Assembly (NCBI GenBank): GCA_022843175.1
Contig: JALHOE010000030.1
Coordinates: 1 to 58,414 of the forward strand
Length of the DNA stretch: 58,414 nucleotides
Direction of reading: 5' to 3'
Source of the DNA: Deltaproteobacteria bacterium
GTDB lineage: Bacteria; Myxococcota_A; Polyangia; Polyangiales; JADJMO01
Every line of letters begins with the position of its first letter. Position 1 is the stretch's first letter. Below the pieces are notes generated by a model. That model was not told the DNA's origin, did not search any database, and was given only the letters and a program-made list of their open reading frames with translations. This document shows positions 53,025-58,414 of the stretch, in pieces. The translations under genes were made by a program, and so were the position numbers.

Positions 53025-54923
53025 CTATTTGATCACGGGGCGGCAGACGCCGCTGACGCACTGCTCGCCCGCCAGGCACTCGGTGGCCATCGAGCACGGT
53101 TTGCGCTCGACCTTGGTGACCCACTGCGCGATGTGGTTGCCGCTCGCGACGTCCTGGAACGGCAGCCAGAACGCGGGGTAGCTGCCGACGGCGCCGCTCT
53201 TGGCCTTGGCGAGGTCGATCGCGGTCATCCAGATCTGCGCCTGCTTGCCCTCCTCGAGGCGCAGCCCGTATTGCCGGCGGCTCGAGAAGGTGATCCACAG
53301 GAGCTGGCCGCCCTTGTACTTCTGCACGACCGGCGTCCACTTCGGCCACGAGTCGCCGCCGAGCGACGCCCGCGCGAGCGTGACCGGCGTGCCGCCGTCG
53401 GCGGTCACCGTCATCACCTTCGCGTCCTTGCTGTCGTAGGAGTTGGTGTTGCCCGGCGACTGGTTGAACGCGACCAGCGATCCGTCGGGCGAGTACGCCG
53501 GGTAGAAGTTGTTCTTGCCGCCGAACGGCACCAGCGTCTTGAGCGGGCCCCACTTGCCGCCGGCGTCCTTTCCGAGGATCTCGAGCGACGCGCTGTCGAC
53601 GCCGGTCGCGCCGCAGAACGGCGGGAAGCACGGCGGCGCCATGCTCGGCTTGGCGTAGACGATGCGGTTGCCGTCGGGTGACCAGTCGGGCTGGGCGCCG
53701 GGGTTCGCGATCGGCTCCTGGATCGCGGCGCCGGTCTTGGCGTTGCGCAACACCAGCGTGATCGCGTTGGAGGTGACGATCTGCGACGCGTCGGGCGAGA
53801 ACGTGAAGAAGTTGGCGCCACCGCCGCCGAACGCAGAGCCCTGCGCGTAGACCAACGCGCGGGTCGCGACGTCGAACACTTTGTACGGCGAGGGGGAGGG
53901 GATATCGAGGCCGACCGAGATGCTCTTGCCGTTGCGCGAGAGCACGTGGCAGCCGACGCAGGTGGACGCGCCGGCCATCGGCGCGTTGAGGTAGACCTCG
54001 CCCTTGCTGCCGCTGACGCCGAACTCGTAGCGCATCGTCGCGCCCGCGCCGGCGTTCCAGTAATAGATGCCGCCGAGGATGTCCTCCTGGCCGAACGAGA
54101 TCTTGCGCGCCGCAGACACGCCGACCTTGCTCCCGTCGGTGCCGCGCAGCGTATAGGTGACCGGATCGCCGCCCCGCGCGTTCTCGGCGATGAGCTTCCA
54201 CACCGTGGCGTCCGGCGTGTACACGCAGCCGCCGCCGACGGCGGTGCACGCGAGGTAGACCTTCACGTCGATCGCGGTGCCCTTGAACGCGAGCTCGAAC
54301 GTCGTGTTCCCGTTCGCGGTGAAGTGGAACTCGAGGACGTTCATGTTCGGCGGAACGATCGTGTCGGCCGTCGGGTAGATCACCGTCGGCGCCCTCGTCG
54401 CGTCGACCGCGCCCCCGAACTTCGTGGGCGCGTCGGCGCCGGCTCCGGGCGTGATCACGGTGACGGGGCCGCGGACCTCGACGTTCGTCTCGACCGTCAT
54501 GCCGCGCGCGCTCGCGCGAACCTTCGTCTTGCCCTCTTTGCTGACCGTGAGCTTGTTGCCGGCGAAGCTGCCGAGCGTCGCGTCGAGGAGCGAGAAGCTG
54601 GCCTCGGCGGTGATCTCCGACTCGGTGCCGTCGGGGTTCTGCGCCATGAGGTAGTAGTCGAGCGCGGTCGGCTTGCCGTCGACGAGCATCAGGATGCCGT
54701 CGGTGGGGACGATCCGCATCGGCGACGCCTTCGCGTCGGTGATGACGGTGCCGTCCATTCCGCCGACCTCGAGGCCGCCGCCGCCGCCGGTGTCGTCGAC
54801 GGTGCTATCGCCGCCCGCATCTCCGAGCGTGGCGGGGTTGGGCGAGGTGTCCTTGGAGGCCGAGCAGGCGAGTGGCGCGGCGAGCGAGACGATGAACGCG
54901 AAGAGAGGGGCGCGCCACTTCAT
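53025..54923 (-). CDS. beta-propeller (TolB/PD40-like) lipoprotein with a CxxCH heme motif
   Basis: The product is 632 aa. A lipoprotein signal with lipobox PLAC is followed by an Asp/Gly-rich linker, then bacterial Ig-like beta domains (~residues 60-200). At ~330 STCVGCHVLSRNGKS carries a c-type heme-binding CxxCH. Propeller blades follow (FFTFSPDASQIVTS, PDWSPDGNRIVYAK, YPAYSPDGSLVAFN, WPKWTPVVQK). A terminal Cys-rich stretch (CLAGEQCVSGVCRPV) closes it. Expected to be anchored in the outer membrane, facing the periplasm or surface. The ATG overlaps the HAD gene stop (ATGA). Confidence 0.82.
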   Translation of the reverse strand: MKWRAPLFAFIVSLAAPLACSASKDTSPNPATLGDAGGDSTVDDTGGGGGLEVGGMDGTVITDAKASPMRIVPTDGILMLVDGKPTALDYYLMAQNPDGTESEITAEASFSLLDATLGSFAGNKLTVSKEGKTKVRASARGMTVETNVEVRGPVTVITPGAGADAPTKFGGAVDATRAPTVIYPTADTIVPPNMNVLEFHFTANGNTTFELAFKGTAIDVKVYLACTAVGGGCVYTPDATVWKLIAENARGGDPVTYTLRGTDGSKVGVSAARKISFGQEDILGGIYYWNAGAGATMRYEFGVSGSKGEVYLNAPMAGASTCVGCHVLSRNGKSISVGLDIPSPSPYKVFDVATRALVYAQGSAFGGGGANFFTFSPDASQIVTSNAITLVLRNAKTGAAIQEPIANPGAQPDWSPDGNRIVYAKPSMAPPCFPPFCGATGVDSASLEILGKDAGGKWGPLKTLVPFGGKNNFYPAYSPDGSLVAFNQSPGNTNSYDSKDAKVMTVTADGGTPVTLARASLGGDSWPKWTPVVQKYKGGQLLWITFSSRRQYGLRLEEGKQAQIWMTAIDLAKAKSGAVGSYPAFWLPFQDVASGNHIAQWVTKVERKPCSMATECLAGEQCVSGVCRPVIK

Positions 54924-55738
54924 GGGCGCGGATCGTGACTCCCGGTCGCGAGTCGCACAAGGCCCGGCACCCGATCGCGCACCTGCGTCAACGCCGGCTT
55001 GGGCCGGATCGCCACCGGGACGCGCGCGGCCGTGAGCATGGGGACGTCGAACACATTGTCGCCCATCGCGGCGATGAGCGTGCGCCCGCCCAGCGCCGCT
55101 TCGAGCGAGGTGCGCTTGCCCTCGCCGTAGATCACGGTGCCGGCGATCGACGGCCGGATCACGTCCTGTTCGACGCTCGGCGTCATCGCGATGACCGAGA
55201 GCGGCGGGATCGCGAGCTCCCGCGCGACGATCCGCGCCGCGGCGTCGACCACGGCCAGCGGCGACGCGGAGACGAGCCAGATCGGCACGCCCCGTGACGC
55301 GACGTGACGCAGCACGACGTGCGCCTCGCCGATGAACCGTTTGGTGAGGACGAAGTGGCGCTCGAGGAGATCGTCGCAGTAGCGCGCGAGGGCGAAGGTC
55401 GACATCCCCGCCATGCACCAGGCCATCGCCGCGCACATCCGATCCTCGGGGTACCTCAGCCCGACGTACGCCTGAAACAGCCCGTGGGCGACCTTGATCG
55501 GATCCTCGCGCGACTCGAGCTCGAGCCCGTGCGCGTCGGCCTCGGCGAGCAACGCCGCGAGCGCGCCCTCTCCCACGTAGCCCTCGGCGAGGATTCCCTC
55601 GAACAGCGCCTCGCCGATGTCGTGCGTCCAGAGCGTGCCGTCGCCGTCCGTCGCGAGCGCTGCGCCGGCGGGTGACGCCTCGTCGATCGCGGCGTCGATC
55701 CGCGCGATGACCTCGGAGACCTCGGCTGCCGGGATCAT
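54920..55738 (-). CDS. HAD-family phosphatase, phosphoserine-phosphatase-like
   Basis: The product is 272 aa and cytoplasmic. The HAD motifs are DGDGTLW (motif I, Asp nucleophile in DxDGT), VSAS (motif II), GEGKRTSLE (motif III Lys) and GDNVFDVPML (motif IV), with a cap domain between I and II. The order fits the SerB-like subfamily, but the substrate is not certain. It is coupled to fbp upstream (ATGA) and to the propeller lipoprotein downstream (ATGA). Its grouping with fbp hints at central carbon metabolism. Confidence 0.82.
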   Translation of the reverse strand: MIPAAEVSEVIARIDAAIDEASPAGAALATDGDGTLWTHDIGEALFEGILAEGYVGEGALAALLAEADAHGLELESREDPIKVAHGLFQAYVGLRYPEDRMCAAMAWCMAGMSTFALARYCDDLLERHFVLTKRFIGEAHVVLRHVASRGVPIWLVSASPLAVVDAAARIVARELAIPPLSVIAMTPSVEQDVIRPSIAGTVIYGEGKRTSLEAALGGRTLIAAMGDNVFDVPMLTAARVPVAIRPKPALTQVRDRVPGLVRLATGSHDPRP

Positions 55739-56781
55739 GTGCTCGAGCCGCTGCCCGGCTCGGACGAGCGCGCGAACCGTTCGAAGTCGGCGACGTCGTC
55801 CGGCGAGCCGATGACCAGGGGGGTGCGCTGATGGAGCTCCTTCGCGTCGATGTCGAGGATGCGGCGCTTGCCGTCGCAGGCTTTCCCGCCGGCGGCCTCG
55901 AAGATGAAGGCGAACGGGTTGGCCTCGTAGAGCAGGCGGAGCTTGCCCTGCGGCGACTTGTTGTCCGCGGGGTACGCGAAGATGCCGCCCTTGAGCAGCG
56001 TGCGGTGCGCGTCGGCGACGAGCGAGCCGACGTAGCGCGCGGTGTACGGACGCTTGGTCTCCTTGTGCTGCTCCTTGAGGTAGGCGACCCACCGGCGAGT
56101 GCTCTCGTCCCAGCGAATCGAGTTGCCCTCGTTGCACGAGAAGGTGCTGCCACGCTGCGGGATGCGGATGTTGTCGTGCGAGAGGAAGAACTCGCCGATG
56201 GTCGGGTCGAGCGTGAAGCCGTGCACGCTCTTGCCGGTCGAGTAGACCAGCATGGTGCTCGAGCCGTAGATCACGTAGCCCGCGGCGCGCAGATCGCGGC
56301 CGGGCTGCAGCAGATCGCCGACGTCGGCGGGGCCGTGGTGATCGCTCTTGCGGCGGTAGACGCCGAAGATGGTGCCGATGGAGACGTTGCAGTCGATGTT
56401 CGACGAGCCGTCGAGCGGGTCCATCGTGACCGCGTAGCGACCGGTGCCCTCGGGGAACACCGCGTCCTCGAGCTCCTCGCTCGCGATGGCGCAGCACCGA
56501 CCGCCGCGCTTGAGGACCGTGATGAAGGTCTCGTTGGCGACCTCGTCGAGCTTCTGCACCTGCTCGCCCTGCACGTTCACCTCGCCGGTGTAACCGAGGA
56601 TGTCGGCGAGCCCGGCCTGTCGCACGCGGGCGTCGACCAGCTTGGCGGCGAGCGCGATTTGATAGAGAAGCGAGGTGAAATGGCCGGTCGCGCCGGGGGA
56701 CAGCTCCATCTGATTCGCGATGTGCTGGTCGAGCGTGATTCCGACCTTCGAGGCCGGCGGGTGCAGAGACGGCGGCTGCAT
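55735..56781 (-). CDS. fbp: class I fructose-1,6-bisphosphatase
   Basis: The 348-aa enzyme dephosphorylates fructose-1,6-bisphosphate in gluconeogenesis. Class-I signatures are visible: TMDPLDGSSNIDCNVSIGTI (metal ligands), a SKSDHHGPADV-like loop (RRKSDHHGPADVG), LVADAHRTLLKGGIFAYP and RLLYEANPFAFIFEAAGG. The length fits. The operon promoter must lie in the ~75 bp between it and the divergent YbjN-like gene. It begins a three-gene coupled unit. Confidence 0.96.
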   Translation of the reverse strand: MQPPSLHPPASKVGITLDQHIANQMELSPGATGHFTSLLYQIALAAKLVDARVRQAGLADILGYTGEVNVQGEQVQKLDEVANETFITVLKRGGRCCAIASEELEDAVFPEGTGRYAVTMDPLDGSSNIDCNVSIGTIFGVYRRKSDHHGPADVGDLLQPGRDLRAAGYVIYGSSTMLVYSTGKSVHGFTLDPTIGEFFLSHDNIRIPQRGSTFSCNEGNSIRWDESTRRWVAYLKEQHKETKRPYTARYVGSLVADAHRTLLKGGIFAYPADNKSPQGKLRLLYEANPFAFIFEAAGGKACDGKRRILDIDAKELHQRTPLVIGSPDDVADFERFARSSEPGSGSST

Positions 56782-56856
56782 AGTCGGGCCTTTCCCTCGA
56801 AAAGAGAGGAGAGTCTAGCCGGCAACGAGCCGTCCCGGTTACCCTGCGTCGCCGCC

Positions 56857-57342
56857 ATGAACGAAGCCTCCCGCCGCACCGTCGCGAAGATCGAGGAAGT
56901 CCTCGGGCAGAGCCAGGCCTTCCAGAAGATCGACAAATCGTTCTTCGTGGTCCGACAGGGCAGCGCCTACATCTACCTCCTCGTCAACGACTGGAACGGG
57001 CGCTCGTTGCTGCGCTTCGTCGCGCAGCTCGCCCGCGGCGTCGACATGAACCCCGACCTCGCGATCAAGCTCCTCCGCATCAACGCCCGCTTGCGCTTCG
57101 GTGCCTTCGGGTTCGTGCGCGATCTCTCCTGCGTCACCTTCCAGCACACGCTCCTCGGCGGCGAGACGCTCGACGCCGACGAGATCCTCGCCACCCTGCG
57201 CGACGTGGCGCTCCTCGCAGACGAATACGACGACCAAATCGTTGCCGAGGCCGGCGGGCAGACGATGCAGCAGCTGCTCGAGGAGTCCGCCCTCTCGTCG
57301 CTCCGCGGCGATCTCGAACGCCACGGCTGGGGCGAGGCGTAG
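56857..57342 (+). CDS. YbjN-like protein
   Basis: The 161-aa protein has the size and layout of the YbjN/T3SS-chaperone-like fold: KIDKSFFVVRQGSAYIYLLV, LLRFVAQLARGVDM and INARLRFGAFGFVRDLSCVT with amphipathic helices after it. No signal or membrane segment is present. The function is unknown in the family. It is 8 bp upstream of a membrane-protein gene and likely cotranscribed with it. Confidence 0.7.
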   Translation: MNEASRRTVAKIEEVLGQSQAFQKIDKSFFVVRQGSAYIYLLVNDWNGRSLLRFVAQLARGVDMNPDLAIKLLRINARLRFGAFGFVRDLSCVTFQHTLLGGETLDADEILATLRDVALLADEYDDQIVAEAGGQTMQQLLEESALSSLRGDLERHGWGEA

Positions 57343-57350
57343 GAGTCCCC

Positions 57351-58414
57351 GTGAGCCCCGGAAGCGACCGGGGGGAGATCCCGATCACCACGCCGCGCGA
57401 GAGCTTCGCGGTCGGTGTGCTCCTCCCCGTCACGATCTTCGCCGTCGCCGCCAACATCCTCGGGGGCCTCCTCGCCCCGGGATGGATCGGCGTCGGCGGT
57501 GAGGTTCAGGTCGCGCGCTTTCGCAAGTGGGCGAACCTCACCTCGGTCTCGGCGGCCACGCTGGGCATGCTCGCGGTGTTGGTGCTGGTGCTCGCCGTCG
57601 CCGGCAACCCGCGCACCTCGGTGTCGACGCGCCTCGTGTCGACGTTCGGGGCCTGCCTCGTGTTCACGTTCGTGGCGATCGCGATTACGCGGGTGCTCGA
57701 GCCCTCGCAGCTGGTCGTGCTCTTCGCCGGCGCGTTCGCGGTGCTCGTCGCCGCCACGGTCGAGGCGGTCACGCCGCCCGCCACGCGCGCGCTCGGGATT
57801 CAGCTCGGCCTGATGGGTGGCGCCGCGCTCCTGCGGATCGCCGCCTGGGGCATCGCGTGGAACGCGAGCAAGCGCGGCAACCCGAACGCGTTCGCTTGGG
57901 CGCAGGTCTGCGCGTCGGCGGCGCTCGCGTTCGAGATCCTCGGCCAGATCTTCGTCGTCGTGTATTTGATCCACCGGCCCGGCGTGCGCGGCACGCTCGC
58001 GGCGTTCCTCGCTCTCGCCCTCGCGTTCCTGCTCGGGAGCTGGGCGCTCGGTTCCTCGCTGCAGCACGCCGGCACCCTCCGCGATGCGCTCCAGCGCGCG
58101 CTGTCGCTGCGGGTGCAGGGGGGCGGGCCGCTGCCGAGCTGGATCCCCGCCGAGGCCGCGACCCACGAGATCGCGCTCCTCGATCGCAACGTCCGAGTCG
58201 CGCTCCTCCCGCTCGTCTTCACCGAGGTGCTCTCGCTCACGCTGCCGCTCGCGGCGATCGCCTCGGTGGCGCCCGGCATCGTGCCGCTCTGCGCGGCCAT
58301 GGCCCTCGCGTCGCTCTCGCGGGGACAGGTCGACTCGCCGCTGCGCGGGCTCGAGCTCGCGGTCGCGGCGCTCGCGGGGCTCACGCTGTCGCGTGCGGCG
58401 CGCGAGGCCGAGGC
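57351..58414 (+). CDS. polytopic membrane protein, 3' partial
   Basis: The start is GTG 57351, with AGGAG 5 nt upstream in the end of the preceding gene. The frame stays open through the right edge (354 codons). About eight to ten hydrophobic segments are visible (for example TLGMLAVLVLVLAVAG, FGACLVFTFVAIAITRVL, LFAGAFAVLVAATVEAV and LAFEILGQIFVVVYLI). Gly- and Ala-rich helices and few charged residues suggest an integral membrane protein; no family was recognised. The 3' end is outside the window. Confidence 0.7.
   Translation, partial: MSPGSDRGEIPITTPRESFAVGVLLPVTIFAVAANILGGLLAPGWIGVGGEVQVARFRKWANLTSVSAATLGMLAVLVLVLAVAGNPRTSVSTRLVSTFGACLVFTFVAIAITRVLEPSQLVVLFAGAFAVLVAATVEAVTPPATRALGIQLGLMGGAALLRIAAWGIAWNASKRGNPNAFAWAQVCASAALAFEILGQIFVVVYLIHRPGVRGTLAAFLALALAFLLGSWALGSSLQHAGTLRDALQRALSLRVQGGGPLPSWIPAEAATHEIALLDRNVRVALLPLVFTEVLSLTLPLAAIASVAPGIVPLCAAMALASLSRGQVDSPLRGLELAVAALAGLTLSRAAREAE

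Overview
The window is about 70% G+C chromosomal DNA from a myxobacterium-like organism (Myxococcota, probably Polyangia). The reasons are three surface proteins ending in the MYXO-CTERM pattern (a Cys near the C-terminus, a hydrophobic helix, then an Arg cluster), many lipoproteins rich in Cys or Asp/Thr, two eukaryote-like Ser/Thr kinases, and a Rieske protein next to a cytochrome b fused to cytochrome c. Genes are dense, and several neighbours are translationally coupled by ATGA, GTGA or TGATG overlaps. No phage, integrase, transposase, reverse transcriptase or CRISPR gene was recognised.

Layout. 1-4.6 kb: a formylglycine-generating-enzyme-fold protein (cut by the left edge) and a 1250-aa kelch/Cys-rich MYXO-CTERM lipoprotein with an exact 198-codon repeat period. 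4.6-8 kb: a CE2-like esterase lipoprotein, a flavoprotein and a small membrane protein. 8-12.2 kb: purN, purM and a GH31 glycosidase lipoprotein on the minus strand. 12.2-13.8 kb: an accessory island of two homologous four-helix-bundle genes facing each other, each with a related leader, the same 24-nt palindrome and an outer hexanucleotide array. 13.8-23 kb: an M23 peptidase lipoprotein, an Hsp70-like protein, an 1806-aa Ser/Thr kinase-TPR protein and a DciA/DUF721 protein. 23-34 kb: a long minus-strand envelope cluster in the order Omp85/TamA-like, TamB-like, an unrecognised 314-aa protein, OmpA with thrombospondin-3 repeats, a collagen-like lipoprotein and a YqhA-like membrane protein. 34-37 kb: Rieske plus cytochrome b-c fusion, then a small membrane protein and a calycin-like protein. 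38-41.4 kb: two MYXO-CTERM proteins around a small lipoprotein. 41.5-48.5 kb: alr and a chemosensory operon (MCP, Ser/Thr kinase, CheA-REC). 48.6 kb: tRNA-Gln. 48.8-53 kb: a VanW protein, an aminotransferase and an extended SDR with a possible leaderless promoter. 53-56.8 kb: a coupled operon of fbp, a HAD phosphatase and a beta-propeller lipoprotein with a CxxCH motif. 56.9-58.4 kb: a YbjN-like protein and a polytopic membrane protein running off the right edge.

The most notable feature is a dispersed family of short palindromes sharing a GTCA/TGAC centre. At least eleven members lie in this window. Several abut or contain the stop codon of the gene before them, two flank the four-helix-bundle gene pair symmetrically, and one lies inside the cheA-like reading frame, where it encodes seven extra residues. 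Together with the inverted four-helix-bundle module, this looks like an undescribed REP-like or palindromic element system. That last step is inference; the copies and symmetry are read directly from the sequence.
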